From contig NZ_BOMN01000050.1 of assembly GCF_016862215.1 (NCBI RefSeq), forward strand, positions 1-64,000: DNA of 64,000 nucleotides. Reading direction: 5' to 3'. How positions within the stretch are numbered: position 1 is the stretch's first letter; the number at the start of each line of letters is the position of its first letter. Shown here in pieces: positions 49,321 through 57,769 of this stretch. The stretch is from Winogradskya humida. GTDB lineage: Bacteria > Actinomycetota > Actinomycetes > Mycobacteriales > Micromonosporaceae. Below the pieces are notes generated by a model that was not told where the DNA came from, searched no databases, and worked only from the letters and a program-made list of their open reading frames with translations. A program made the position numbers and the translations under genes.

Positions 49321-49368
49321 TAGGTTGCCCACAATTAAGTTGTGCACAACTTAATTGCACACAACCTA
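49321..49368. promoter_or_regulatory. MarR/OhrR-like 24-bp palindrome with outer arms
   Basis: The core at 49333-49356 is a perfect 24-bp palindrome whose left half is AATTAAGTTGTG. Outer arms TAGGTTG (49321-49327) and CAACCTA (49362-49368) extend the symmetry to 48 bp. TTGTGCACAA centres with flanking TTAA are typical of MarR/OhrR operators. It lies 65 bp upstream of the fliJ promoter -35. No MarR gene is in the window. Confidence 0.55.
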
Positions 49369-49428
49369 ATGCGGAGTGGGCGGCCGGATCGGGGCTTATG
49401 TCCGGATGAGGGGAATTGAGCTCGGCAG

Positions 49429-49539
49429 CCATGCGGCCATGCGGCCATGGGCCATGCGGCCATGCGGCCATGCGGCCATGCGGCCATGCGGCCATGCGGC
49501 CATGCGGCCATGCGGCCATGCGGCCATGCGGCCATGCGG
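49429..49539. repeat. 8-bp microsatellite (CCATGCGG), about 14 copies
   Basis: Two units (49429-49444) and one variant unit are followed by eleven perfect head-to-tail copies from 49452 to 49539. It is non-coding, between the fliI stop (49579) and the fliJ start, in the same gap as the palindrome. Such arrays change length by slippage. Confidence 0.9.
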
Positions 49540-49578
49540 GCGGCCACCGGGGACTTTGCTCCGGACGTACTGAAACGG

Positions 49579-50886
49579 TCAGGAATTTGCGATGAGCTGG
49601 CGCAATTGCGCCCAGGCCTGGTCGGCGGGGACCTTTTCGTCCAGGCCCTGGCGCAGGAAGGCGGTGATCTGCGGCCAGATCGCCGTGGCGCGGTCGGCCT
49701 CAGGGTTGGTGCCGGGGACGTAGGCGCCGATTTCGACCAGCTCGCGGACGTCGCGGTGGGCGGCCATCATGCGGCGGAGTTCGGTGGCGTCGCTTTTTTG
49801 TTCGGCGGTGGTGATTTTGTTGGCGACGCGGGAGATGGAGTCGAGGGACTGGATGCTGGGGAAGTGGCCGGCGGTGGCGAGTTTTCGGTCGAGGACGATG
49901 TGGCCATCGAGGATCGAGCGGGCGGCGTCGGCGATCGGTTCGTTGTGGTCGTCGCCTTCCACCAGGACCGTGTAGAGGCCGGTGATGCTGCCGCGGGCGC
50001 CGGGGCCGGCTCGTTCCAGCAGGGAGGCGAGCATGGCGAAGACCGAGGGTGGGTAGCCGCGGGTGGCGGGGGGTTCGCCGACGCTGAGGCCGACTTCGCG
50101 CTGGGCCATCGCGGCGCGGGTGACGCTGTCCATCAGCATGAGGACGTCGCCGCCCTCGTCGCGGAAGTATTCGGCGATGCGGGTGGCCACGAGGGGGGCG
50201 CGGAGCCGGACCAGCGGCGGGGTGTCCGAGGTGGCGATGACCACCACCGAACGGGCCAGGCCTTCGGGGCCGAGGTCGTGTTCGATGAACTCGCGGACCT
50301 CGCGGCCGCGCTCGCCGACCAGGGCGACGACGTTGAGCTCGGCGGTCGTCCCGCGGGTGATCATGGACATCAGGGTGCTCTTGCCGACGCCGGAGCCGGC
50401 GAAGATGCCGATCCGCTGGCCGCGGCCGCAGGGGACGAGCGTGTCCAGGACGCGTACGCCCAACGGCATCGGCCGGTCGACCAGCTGCCGCTCCATCGCC
50501 GACGGCGGGGCGGCCTCGATGCTGACCATCTCGCCTCTGAGCGGGGGTCCGCCGTCCATCGGGCGGCCCAGCCCGTCCAGGATGCGTCCGCGCAGGTCCG
50601 GGCCGACGGCTACGCGCAGCGGACCGCCGGTGTTGGTGACCGGGCTGCCGGTGCCGAGGCCGGCGATCGGGCCCAGCGGCAGGCAGGCGAGCCGGTCCCC
50701 GTCGAGCGCGGCAACCTCGGCCAGGATCGCGTCGTCGCCCTCGTTGATCTGCAGGAGGTCGCCGACCCGGGCTTCCAGACCGCTCACCGTCACGCGCAGG
50801 CCCACCGCCCCGGTGACCTTGCCCCGGCTCAGTGGCTGGGCCGCGGTGAGGGCGGCGTTGATGCGGTTGCGGAAGACGTCGGTCAC
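49579..50886 (-). CDS. fliI: Flagellar export ATPase FliI
   Basis: The 435-aa enzyme has Walker A in GIFAGSGVGKSTLMSM and Walker B in DVLMLMDSVTRAAMAQREVG, followed by SVGEPPATRGYPPSVFAMLA and the hexamer C-terminal domain. It powers substrate unfolding and release at the export gate. The start overlaps the fliH stop by 4 nt. It is the last gene of the flgB operon. Confidence 0.96.
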   Translation of the reverse strand: MTDVFRNRINAALTAAQPLSRGKVTGAVGLRVTVSGLEARVGDLLQINEGDDAILAEVAALDGDRLACLPLGPIAGLGTGSPVTNTGGPLRVAVGPDLRGRILDGLGRPMDGGPPLRGEMVSIEAAPPSAMERQLVDRPMPLGVRVLDTLVPCGRGQRIGIFAGSGVGKSTLMSMITRGTTAELNVVALVGERGREVREFIEHDLGPEGLARSVVVIATSDTPPLVRLRAPLVATRIAEYFRDEGGDVLMLMDSVTRAAMAQREVGLSVGEPPATRGYPPSVFAMLASLLERAGPGARGSITGLYTVLVEGDDHNEPIADAARSILDGHIVLDRKLATAGHFPSIQSLDSISRVANKITTAEQKSDATELRRMMAAHRDVRELVEIGAYVPGTNPEADRATAIWPQITAFLRQGLDEKVPADQAWAQLRQLIANS

Positions 50887-51548
50887 AGTCGCAGGGCTTC
50901 CTTCGCTCTAGCCACGGCGGCCGCGATGGAGGCGTCGACCGTCGTGGTGCCGGTCTCGGCCACGGCGTCGCCGGGGTGCAGGGCGGGCTCGGGGCGCAGA
51001 TGCACCGGCCGGCCCTCGTAGTTGTAGTCGGCGTCGGTTGCCGTGCCGACCAGACTGCGGAAATCGTCGGGGTGCAGGCTCACGACGACGTCGCCCTGGT
51101 CGGGGGCGGCGTTCATGGCCCGCCGCAGCGCTGCCGCGGCCCGGCCCTCGGCGTCGTCCATGGCCCGTCCGATGATGGCCTCGGCCAGCTCGAACGCGTG
51201 CCCCAGCACCGCTTCCTGCAGTTCGTGCAGGGTCGGCATGAGCTGGGTCTCCAGGTTGGTCACCGCCCGGCCGAGCGCGTTCACCGACTGGGCGAGGGCG
51301 GCCGCGCGGCGCTGGTCGTGGGCGTGTTCGCGGGCGGTGGCCCGTTCGGCGGCCGCTTCCGCCTCGAGCGCGGCGGCCCGCTGGCCCTGCGCCCAGCCCT
51401 CGGCGTACCCGGCGGTGCGGGCTTCCTGTTTGGCCCGTTCGACCGGAGCGGAATCCTTCGGTACGCCGCGGCGCAGGTCCACGCCGAAGCTGACCGCGGT
51501 CGCCGATTCGGCCACCGAGCCCCGCAGCACCGGCTTCTCCTCAGGCAA
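50883..51548 (-). CDS. fliH: Flagellar export ATPase regulator FliH
   Basis: The 221-aa protein has an Ala/Glu/Arg coiled coil (GWAQGQRAAALEAEAAAERA) and a C-terminal FliH/HrpE domain (VVSLHPDDFRSLVG, HLRPEPALHPGDAVAET). It holds FliI inactive in the cytosol and ties it to FliN. It overlaps fliG by 8 nt and fliI by 4 nt. Confidence 0.88.
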   Translation of the reverse strand: MPEEKPVLRGSVAESATAVSFGVDLRRGVPKDSAPVERAKQEARTAGYAEGWAQGQRAAALEAEAAAERATAREHAHDQRRAAALAQSVNALGRAVTNLETQLMPTLHELQEAVLGHAFELAEAIIGRAMDDAEGRAAAALRRAMNAAPDQGDVVVSLHPDDFRSLVGTATDADYNYEGRPVHLRPEPALHPGDAVAETGTTTVDASIAAAVARAKEALRL

Positions 51549-52566
51549 TGAGTTCCTCCGCCTCGCCGCGCTGGATCTCGATCTGGCCGGAGTCCTCCAG
51601 CGAGCGGATCACCGAGACGATCTTCTGCTGCGCCTCCTCGACCATCTTGACCTTGACCGGGCCCATCAGGTCCATCTCCTCGACCAGGTTCTCCCGGCCA
51701 CGTTCGGACAGGTTGCCGGTGACCTTGTCTCGGACGTCGTCGCCGACACCCTTGAGCGCGAGCGCGAGGTCGGCGGGTTCGACCTGACGCAGCACCAGCT
51801 GGATCGAACGGTCGTCGAGGGACGTGATGTCCTCGAACATGAACATCCGCCGGCGGATCTCCTCGGCGATCTCCGGGTTGCGCTTCTCCAGCGCCTCCAG
51901 GATGAGCCGCTCGGTGGTGCGGTCCGCGCGGTTGATGATGTCGACCAGCGGTTGCAGGCCACCGACCGTGGACAGCTCGTCGGGCTGGAGCACGCTGGAC
52001 AGCTTGCGTTGCAGCGCCATCTCGACCTGGCGGATCACGTCCGGCGAGGTGCGGTCCATGACGGCGATCCGGTGTGCGACGTCCGACTGCACCTCGGGGG
52101 CGAGCCCGGACAGGATCGACGAGGCGAGCGCCGACGGGATGTGCGCGAGGACCAGCGCGATCGTCTGCGGGTGCTCGTACTGCACGTAGGAGAGCAGTTG
52201 GCGGGGATCGGCGTGGCTGAGGAAGTTGAACGGCATGTCGGTCATCGAGGCCTGCAGCCGGTCCAGGATCAGCTGGGCGCGTTCGACACCGAGGGAGGCT
52301 TCGAGCAGCTCACGGGCGTACGCCATGCCACCCGCGCCGGCGTGCTTGGTCGTGGCCAGCGCGTAGAACTCGTCGATGACGTCGCCGACGACATCCGGCT
52401 CCAGCTTGCCGAGCCGGGCGATCTCGGCGGAGAGCTCCTCGACCTCGCCCTCGCTCATGTTGGCCAGGACCCGCGTCGAGTACTCCTTGCCCATCCGCAC
52501 CAGCAGGATGGCCGCCTTGCGCAGGCCTGTCATCGACGTGGTGGTCAGCGCTGCTGGCGTGGTCAA
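51541..52566 (-). CDS. fliG: Flagellar switch protein FliG
   Basis: The 341-aa C-ring protein has FliG_N (GLRKAAILLVRMGKEYSTRV), the middle domain (YVQYEHPQTIALVLAHIPSA) and the C-terminal torque domain (MFEDITSLDDRSIQLVLRQV, DLMGPVKVKMVEEAQQKIVS). It touches MotA. It lies between fliF and fliH. Confidence 0.96.
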   Translation of the reverse strand: MTTPAALTTTSMTGLRKAAILLVRMGKEYSTRVLANMSEGEVEELSAEIARLGKLEPDVVGDVIDEFYALATTKHAGAGGMAYARELLEASLGVERAQLILDRLQASMTDMPFNFLSHADPRQLLSYVQYEHPQTIALVLAHIPSALASSILSGLAPEVQSDVAHRIAVMDRTSPDVIRQVEMALQRKLSSVLQPDELSTVGGLQPLVDIINRADRTTERLILEALEKRNPEIAEEIRRRMFMFEDITSLDDRSIQLVLRQVEPADLALALKGVGDDVRDKVTGNLSERGRENLVEEMDLMGPVKVKMVEEAQQKIVSVIRSLEDSGQIEIQRGEAEELIA

Positions 52567-52616
52567 TGTGGTTCCTCCTTGAACCAGGGGGGCGGGGGAC
52601 GAGCTTCAGGTCAGGG

Positions 52617-54218
52617 TCAGCGGCCGGCACCGAGCCAGCCGCGCAGCAGTGCGGCCATCTCCTCAGGCTGGTCCTCGACCATCTGCTCGATCTCGCGCTG
52701 GCGCTCCTCGAGCTCCTGGAAGCTCGCGTTCGCCTCGATGGCCGCCGACGGGATCGCCGCGTTCAGCTCGGCGAGACGCTGCGCCTCCAGGGCGGCCTGC
52801 ATCTCCTCGAGGTGCTTGAGCTCGGCGCTGGTCAGCGACTTGCGCTTTTTCTGCTTCCGGCTCCAGCGCCAGGCGATGAACATCAGCAGGAGTACGACCA
52901 GCGCCATCGCGGCGGTCCTGATCAGCGAGGTCTGCTTGGCCGTGGTGTCGGCCGCGACGGAGGCGGCCAGCGCGTCCTTGGCGGCGGTCGCGGCGCTGGT
53001 GTCGAAAGCCATCGCGCTGACCGCGATCGTGTCGCCGCGGGTCGCGTCGATCCCGGCCGCGGCGCTGACGAGCTGCTGCACGTCCGCCTGGTTGACGGCA
53101 CCGGCGGTGGTGGCGTCCAGCAGCACCGCCACGCTCAGGCGCTTGATGCCGCCCGGGGCGCTGTTGCGCGTTTCGGTGGTCTTGTCGACCGCGTTGTTGC
53201 GTACGGTGTTGCTGTTCTCGTACTGCCCGGTCCCGGCCGTGTTGGTGGTGCCGTTCGGAACCTGGATGTTGTCCGGGCCGAGCACCCCGCCCTGGCCGTT
53301 GCCGTTGCCGTTGTACGCCTCGCGGCTGATGCTCTCGGACAGCGCCGCGACCGACGGGTCCGAGGTGAACTTCTCGGTGTTCGTCTGCACCGTGTCGAAG
53401 TCGAGCTCGGCGGTCGTGGTGACCACGGAGTGCCCCGGCCCGACCACGGAATCCAGCATGGCCTGCAAGGAGTTGTTGAGCCGGGTCTGGAACTGGACGG
53501 TCGCCGAGTCGGAGCCGCTGTCACTGCCGCTGCCCCCGATCGCTGCGCCGCCACCGGTCGAGAGGATCTTGCCGTCCGCGCCGGCCACGGTCACCTGGGT
53601 CGGGTCGAGGCCTTCGACGCTCGACGCGACGAGGTGGACGATCGACTGCACCTGGTCACCGGAGAGCGGTTCGCTCGGCGAGGTCTGCACCAGCACCGAG
53701 GCGGTGGTCTTGTTCTGGTCGTCGGCGAAGACGTCTTTCTGGGGCATGACGAGGTGTACGGTCGCCGCCTCCACGCCGTCGATCGCCTTGATGGTGTTCG
53801 CCAGCTCGCCCTCGAGCGCCCGCTGGTAGTTCGTGTGCTGCATGAAGTCGCTGGTGGTGATCCCCTGCTGGTCGAGCAGCGAGTAGCCGGTGTCGGCGTC
53901 TCCGGGTAGGCCTTCACCGGACAGCTGCAGCCGCAGATTGTTCACCTGGTCCTGCGGAACGAGGATCGTCGAGCCGCCGTTGGCCAGCTCGTACGCCGTC
54001 CCGGACTTGTCCAGCGACTCGACGATCGCACTCGCGTCCTTCGTCGACAGATTGCTGAACAGCGGGGAGTACGAGGGTTTCGAGGCCCAGGTGGCGAAGA
54101 AGTAACCGCCGATGAGCAGCGCGAGCAACGCCGCGACCGTGACGGCTTTCTGACCGGGCGTGAAGGATTTGAAGGTGTCGCCGACTTTACGAACAGGCGC
54201 TGGCAGACGGTCAGACAT
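52617..54218 (-). CDS. fliF: Flagellar MS-ring protein FliF
   Basis: The 533-aa protein has the first membrane helix (AVTVAALLALLIGGYFFATW), periplasmic ring-building domains (YSPLFSNLSTKDASAIVESL, LVPQDQVNNLRLQLSGEGLP), a second helix (TAAMALVVLLLMFIAWRW), and the cytoplasmic FliG-binding tail. It is the basal platform of the flagellum. Confidence 0.95.
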   Translation of the reverse strand: MSDRLPAPVRKVGDTFKSFTPGQKAVTVAALLALLIGGYFFATWASKPSYSPLFSNLSTKDASAIVESLDKSGTAYELANGGSTILVPQDQVNNLRLQLSGEGLPGDADTGYSLLDQQGITTSDFMQHTNYQRALEGELANTIKAIDGVEAATVHLVMPQKDVFADDQNKTTASVLVQTSPSEPLSGDQVQSIVHLVASSVEGLDPTQVTVAGADGKILSTGGGAAIGGSGSDSGSDSATVQFQTRLNNSLQAMLDSVVGPGHSVVTTTAELDFDTVQTNTEKFTSDPSVAALSESISREAYNGNGNGQGGVLGPDNIQVPNGTTNTAGTGQYENSNTVRNNAVDKTTETRNSAPGGIKRLSVAVLLDATTAGAVNQADVQQLVSAAAGIDATRGDTIAVSAMAFDTSAATAAKDALAASVAADTTAKQTSLIRTAAMALVVLLLMFIAWRWSRKQKKRKSLTSAELKHLEEMQAALEAQRLAELNAAIPSAAIEANASFQELEERQREIEQMVEDQPEEMAALLRGWLGAGR

Positions 54219-54219
54219 T

Positions 54220-54546
54220 TTAGGCCTGCATTCTCATGATTTCCTGAAATGCTTCGACAGCTTTATTGCGGATCGCCATGGTCATCTGGAGGCCGAGCGA
54301 GGCCTCGGTGGCGGCCATCGTGTACTGCGCCGGGTCCTGCAGGGTGCCGTTGGCCACCTGTACGGCGAGATCGCTCGCGTTCGCCTGGGACGCCTGCACG
54401 CTCTCCAGGCCCTTCGACAACATGCTCGCGAAGTCGCCGCCGGCCGCACCGGCTCCGGTGGTGGCCGCTGCGCTCGAGGCACCGCTGATCGCGCTGACGC
54501 TGGAGAGACCGTTCACGGCACCGAGCGCGCTGATGGGGGACGTCAT
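54220..54546 (-). CDS. fliE: Flagellar rod/MS-ring junction protein FliE
   Basis: The 108-aa protein has an Ala/Ser-rich start and the conserved end (MAATEASLGLQMTMAIRNKA, VEAFQEIMRMQA). It joins the MS-ring to the rod. ATG at 54546 follows the flgC stop by 2 nt; the longer frame in the same phase is a flgC shadow. Confidence 0.92.
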   Translation of the reverse strand: MTSPISALGAVNGLSSVSAISGASSAAATTGAGAAGGDFASMLSKGLESVQASQANASDLAVQVANGTLQDPAQYTMAATEASLGLQMTMAIRNKAVEAFQEIMRMQA

Positions 54547-54548
54547 GA

Positions 54549-54944
54549 TCAGCCCTTCCCGAGGTTGATCGCGGCCTGGTAGGACTCCTTGGCACGGTCG
54601 ACAACCGAGATGTTCGCCTGGTACGCCCGCTGCGCCATCATCAGCTGAGCCATCTGGCTGCCGAGGTCGATGTCGGGGCGGCGCACGTAACCCTCGGTGT
54701 CGGCGAGCGGGTTGTCCGGCTCGTACGCGAGCTGGCCCTCGGCACTGCCGTAGGCGATCCCGCCGACCTGGGCCCCGTTGCCGTCCTGGGCCTCCTGGGC
54801 AACGACGTACCGGGCCTGGAAGGCGCTCTCCGAGGTCCGGCTGACGTTGTCCATGTTGGCGATGTTGTCGGAGACGGCGTCGAGCCACTTGCGGTAGACG
54901 GTGACGCCGGATGCGGCTGTGCCGATCGCGTTGAAGGTGCTCAT
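54549..54944 (-). CDS. flgC: Flagellar rod protein FlgC
   Basis: The 131-aa rod subunit has the N-terminus TAASGVTVYRKWLDAVSDNI-ANMDNVSRTSE and C-terminus AQRAYQANISVVDRAKES. It forms the proximal rod with FlgB. It is the second gene of the operon. Confidence 0.93.
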   Translation of the reverse strand: MSTFNAIGTAASGVTVYRKWLDAVSDNIANMDNVSRTSESAFQARYVVAQEAQDGNGAQVGGIAYGSAEGQLAYEPDNPLADTEGYVRRPDIDLGSQMAQLMMAQRAYQANISVVDRAKESYQAAINLGKG

Positions 54945-54950
54945 CTAGGA

Positions 54951-55298
54951 TCAGGCCCCCTTGATCGCGTCGCGGATCAACCCGTACTTGCTGTCGAGGG
55001 CGCGGATCGTCAGCTGGTAGCGCATCGTGGTGTCGATGTGCGACAGCGTCTCCTCGTCGAGGTTGACGTTGCTGCCGTTCAGGCGCGTCGGCTCCAGCGA
55101 GTTCTGCACGCTCGGCGTCACCGACGAGGGCGAGGCGCCGTGCTTGACGGCGCTGCTGAGCGCCTCCTCGAACTTGACCTTACGGGCCTGGTACCCAGGG
55201 GTCTCGATGTTCGCGATGTTGTTGGAAATGGCGTTCTGCCGGGCGGACAGGCCGGCGACTGCGACGCGGAGCGAGGACGATGCGACGTCATCGAACAC
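54951..55298 (-). CDS. flgB: Flagellar rod protein FlgB
   Basis: The 115-aa rod subunit has SSLRVAVAGLSARQNAISNN, IANIETPGYQARKVKFEEAL and, at the end, YQLTIRALDSKYGLIRDAIK. GTG start with a ggaagg site 9 nt upstream. It heads the flgB-flgC-fliE-fliF-fliG-fliH-fliI operon. Confidence 0.93.
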   Translation of the reverse strand: MFDDVASSSLRVAVAGLSARQNAISNNIANIETPGYQARKVKFEEALSSAVKHGASPSSVTPSVQNSLEPTRLNGSNVNLDEETLSHIDTTMRYQLTIRALDSKYGLIRDAIKGA

Positions 55299-55376
55299 GG
55301 CAGTGTTCCTTCCAGTGGTGCGAGGCCGCCGTTCCTTGGCGAGCTGTACGAGCAGTCCGTTGCTCGTACTCTCAGG

Positions 55377-55402
55377 TTCGGCCTGACCGTCGATCCGCTG
55401 AG
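55377..55402 (-). promoter_or_regulatory. FliA-type promoter of the flgB operon
   Basis: On the minus strand CTCA (55402-55399), 16 bp, GCCGAA (55382-55377), a perfect match to the Actinoplanes flagellar consensus. It is 79 bp before the flgB start. Confidence 0.8.
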
Positions 55403-55466
55403 GCGCAAATGGTTGCCGGACGGTTGCTGTGTCCCTACCCGAGCCTGGACTATCAGTCGGCGGAGC

Positions 55467-55500
55467 GAAAAACCCGGGACCAGAGCAAACGGTCCCGGGT
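55467..55500 (-). terminator. Rho-independent terminator after the FliT-like gene
   Basis: On the minus strand ACCCGGGACC-9 nt-GGTCCCGGGT followed by TTTT, a 10-bp perfect stem with a T run, 14 bp after the stop codon. Confidence 0.9.
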
Positions 55501-55514
55501 GTCGTATTTCGTCC

Positions 55515-55865
55515 CTACATGGCGCAATCGAGGAAGACGGGGCGTTTGGTGGCCTCGCCGGTCTCGATCCTGCTGGTCATCACCTGCTGGACCCGCGTGC
55601 TGGTGAGCCGTCGCGCGATCTCCTCGGCGGCCGCGAGCTGACGGGTGAGGATCTCGTCGGCCCGCGGCCTGAGCTCCAGCGGCAGTGCGCCGAGATCGGT
55701 CGGCGGTTGCCACAGGTTCGACTCGGGCAGTTCGGCGAGGCGTCGCTCGTCGGCCAGCATGGTCTCGATCGTGACGACGTCGAGCTCGAGCTCGTCGAGC
55801 GCGGCGGTCCAGGCGCTTCGCCACTCTGTGGTCACGCTGTTTCCCGCCTCGCTCTGAGTGCTCAT
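55515..55865 (-). CDS. FliT-like small flagellar protein
   Basis: The 116-aa, mostly helical acidic protein (TAALDELELDVVTIETMLAD, EILTRQLAAAEEIARRLTST) lies 8 nt after fliS. In flagellar operons that slot is often held by fliT, the FliD chaperone. Sequence identity to FliT is not obvious, so the call rests on position, size and helicity. The ATG at 55865 is used; the longer frame is a fliS shadow. Confidence 0.6.
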   Translation of the reverse strand: MSTQSEAGNSVTTEWRSAWTAALDELELDVVTIETMLADERRLAELPESNLWQPPTDLGALPLELRPRADEILTRQLAAAEEIARRLTSTRVQQVMTSRIETGEATKRPVFLDCAM

Positions 55866-55873
55866 CGGTGTGA

Positions 55874-56254
55874 TCAGGCCGGATTGGCCGCTGCCAGCAG
55901 GGCTGCTTCGCGCCAGGCGTCGCGCAGCGGTTCGATCATGCCCCGGCAGGTGGCCACGCGGTCGGCGTCCCGGGCGATGTTCGCCCCGATCAGCTCGGTG
56001 AGCAGGTATCCGTAGAGGTTGGCCAGCCCGGGTGCACCGGCCCACGCGTCCACGTCGAGCGTGGTACGCAGCTCCAGGATGATCTCCTGGGCGTGGTTCA
56101 GCTTGTCGTTCGCGACTTCCCGCTCGCCGTTGCGCAGCGACTCCTCGCCTTGCACCAGGTCCATCACAAGGCGGTCGTAGAGCATGATCAGTAGCTTCGC
56201 CGGCGAGGCCGTGTTGATGGAGTCCTGCAGGTAACGGTTCAGCGGAGAGGTCAT
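55874..56254 (-). CDS. fliS: Flagellin export chaperone FliS
   Basis: The 126-aa helical protein begins with LNRYLQDSINTASPAKLLIM and LYDRLVMDLVQGEESLR, which is the FliS signature. It includes AGAPGLANLYGYLLTELIGA-type C-terminal helices. It binds the flagellin C-terminus and prevents early polymerisation; it may also bind FliW. It follows fliD. Confidence 0.92.
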   Translation of the reverse strand: MTSPLNRYLQDSINTASPAKLLIMLYDRLVMDLVQGEESLRNGEREVANDKLNHAQEIILELRTTLDVDAWAGAPGLANLYGYLLTELIGANIARDADRVATCRGMIEPLRDAWREAALLAAANPA

Positions 56255-56322
56255 CAGTTCCCTTTGCTCAGGAATGGGCGGATTCCATGGGCGATCAGGT
56301 GCTACTCGGTGCGGAAAACTCG

Positions 56323-57639
56323 TCAGCCGAGGCTGGCGATCTGGCCGGAGAGCCAGGTGGACTGTGATTTGAGCGTGCCGAGCGAGGTCTCGAGGGCGGT
56401 GTACTGCTTCTGCAGTGCCACCTTCTTCGCGGCCAGTCGTACGTCCCAGTCGGAGATCTGGGTGTTCATGGAGTCGATCGCGTTCTTACGGCCGGTGATG
56501 GCCGACGTGACGTTCTCGATCTGGGTGTTGGCGACGGCCCGGAAGCTGTCGCCGAGCGCGATGCCGGCGGTCTTGATCGCGGTGGGGTCCGCGTTGTACG
56601 AGGCGGTGAACTTCTCGGCGTCGAAGGTCAGCTGCCCGCTGCGGTCGAGCTGGATGCCGAACTTGCTGAGGCTGCCGAAGGCGACGTTGGTGCCGTCCTC
56701 CGCCTTGTAGCTCAGACCCTGGCTGACCTTGCTCAGAATGCTCTGGCTCATCTGGCGCACCATGAAGTCGCCGGTCAGCGGCGAGCCCGTGTTGGTGTCG
56801 GGGTCGTACTTGGTCTGGGCGGTGACCTCGGTCAGGGTGGCGTTCGCGGCGTCGACGAGGGCCTGGAACTTCGCGGCCATGCCGGAGACGTCGGACTCGG
56901 TGTTGAGGGTGACACCGGTTTCCTTCTTGCTGACCGTCACCGTCACCCCGGCCATCAGACCGGTGAACGTGTTGGTGCCGCTGGTGACGGAGTAGCCGCC
57001 CTCTTCCTCGGTGCCGCCGACCTGCAGCTTCGCGTCCGTCGCGGCGCTGGTGGCGATGGCGACGTCGTCGAGGCCGGTGATGGTGAAGCCGTTCGCGGTG
57101 CCGGGCTTCGAGCTGGTCATCTGCAGGATGTTCTGGGCGCCGCCGGTGGTGACGACGGAGGCCTTCACGCCGATGCCGGCCTTGTTGAGCGCGTCCGAGA
57201 TGCCCTGCGCCGACTTGTCGGTGAGGCTGATCGTGACCGGGTCACCGGTGCCGATCTGCACGGTGAAGGAGTCCGCTGAGGTGACGTCGCCGCTGGTGGC
57301 GACGCGGGCGGTGCTGGACTGGCCCTTGGCGAGCGACACCACGTCGAAGGTGAGGCTGCCGGTGGAGGTGTTCGTGCCGCCGATCGCGGTGGCTGTCACG
57401 GAGCTGGAGGTCGAGGTGGGCTTGATGGCGCGCCAGGTCGACAGGGCGCCGACGTCGGCAGCGGCGTTCTTCAGCGCCACGAGCTTCGAGTTGACCGACT
57501 GGTACGAGGAGACCACGGTCGACGCCGTGTCGACCTTGGCCTTGAGCCGGGTCTGGGGGGCAGCCTCTACCTGCAGGAGGCTGGTGATCATCGAGGAGGT
57601 GCTGAGACCACTGACGAGTCCGTCAACCGAGCTGGTCAT
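56323..57639 (-). CDS. fliD: Flagellar filament cap FliD
   Basis: The 438-aa protein has the N-terminus MTSSVDGLVSGLSTSSMITS, followed by LLQVEAAPQTRLKAKVDTAS. The variable outer domains are Thr/Ser/Val-rich, and the C-terminal coiled part reads DSMNTQISDWDVRLAAKKVA and LQKQYTALETSLGTLKSQST. It folds flagellin at the filament tip. ATG at 57639 matches the family start; the upstream MDPPARKEGR reading is rejected. No FliA-type promoter was seen in front of it. Confidence 0.93.
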   Translation of the reverse strand: MTSSVDGLVSGLSTSSMITSLLQVEAAPQTRLKAKVDTASTVVSSYQSVNSKLVALKNAAADVGALSTWRAIKPTSTSSSVTATAIGGTNTSTGSLTFDVVSLAKGQSSTARVATSGDVTSADSFTVQIGTGDPVTISLTDKSAQGISDALNKAGIGVKASVVTTGGAQNILQMTSSKPGTANGFTITGLDDVAIATSAATDAKLQVGGTEEEGGYSVTSGTNTFTGLMAGVTVTVSKKETGVTLNTESDVSGMAAKFQALVDAANATLTEVTAQTKYDPDTNTGSPLTGDFMVRQMSQSILSKVSQGLSYKAEDGTNVAFGSLSKFGIQLDRSGQLTFDAEKFTASYNADPTAIKTAGIALGDSFRAVANTQIENVTSAITGRKNAIDSMNTQISDWDVRLAAKKVALQKQYTALETSLGTLKSQSTWLSGQIASLG

Positions 57640-57671
57640 CGCGCGCCCTTCCTTCCTTGCCGGGGGATCCA

Positions 57672-57719
57672 CAAAAAATGAATCGGGGGTAGCCGGCGCC
57701 GTCTGCCAGCTACCCCCGA
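57672..57719 (-). terminator. Terminator of fliC
   Basis: On the minus strand TCGGGGGTAGC-15 nt-GCTACCCCCGA (57719-57683) is an 11-bp stem followed by TTCATTTTTTG. It lies 51 bp after the fliC stop and before fliD. Confidence 0.9.
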
Positions 57720-57769
57720 CTATTCGGTTGTCAGCGATATTCGGTTAGTGCCAGTTGGTAGCGGTTCGG

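Noticed and set aside
49064..49547. Frames with MAAWPHGR peptide repeats
   Set aside because: The 8-bp microsatellite is open in all frames and gives eight-residue peptide repeats by chance; no ribosome site or conserved sequence.
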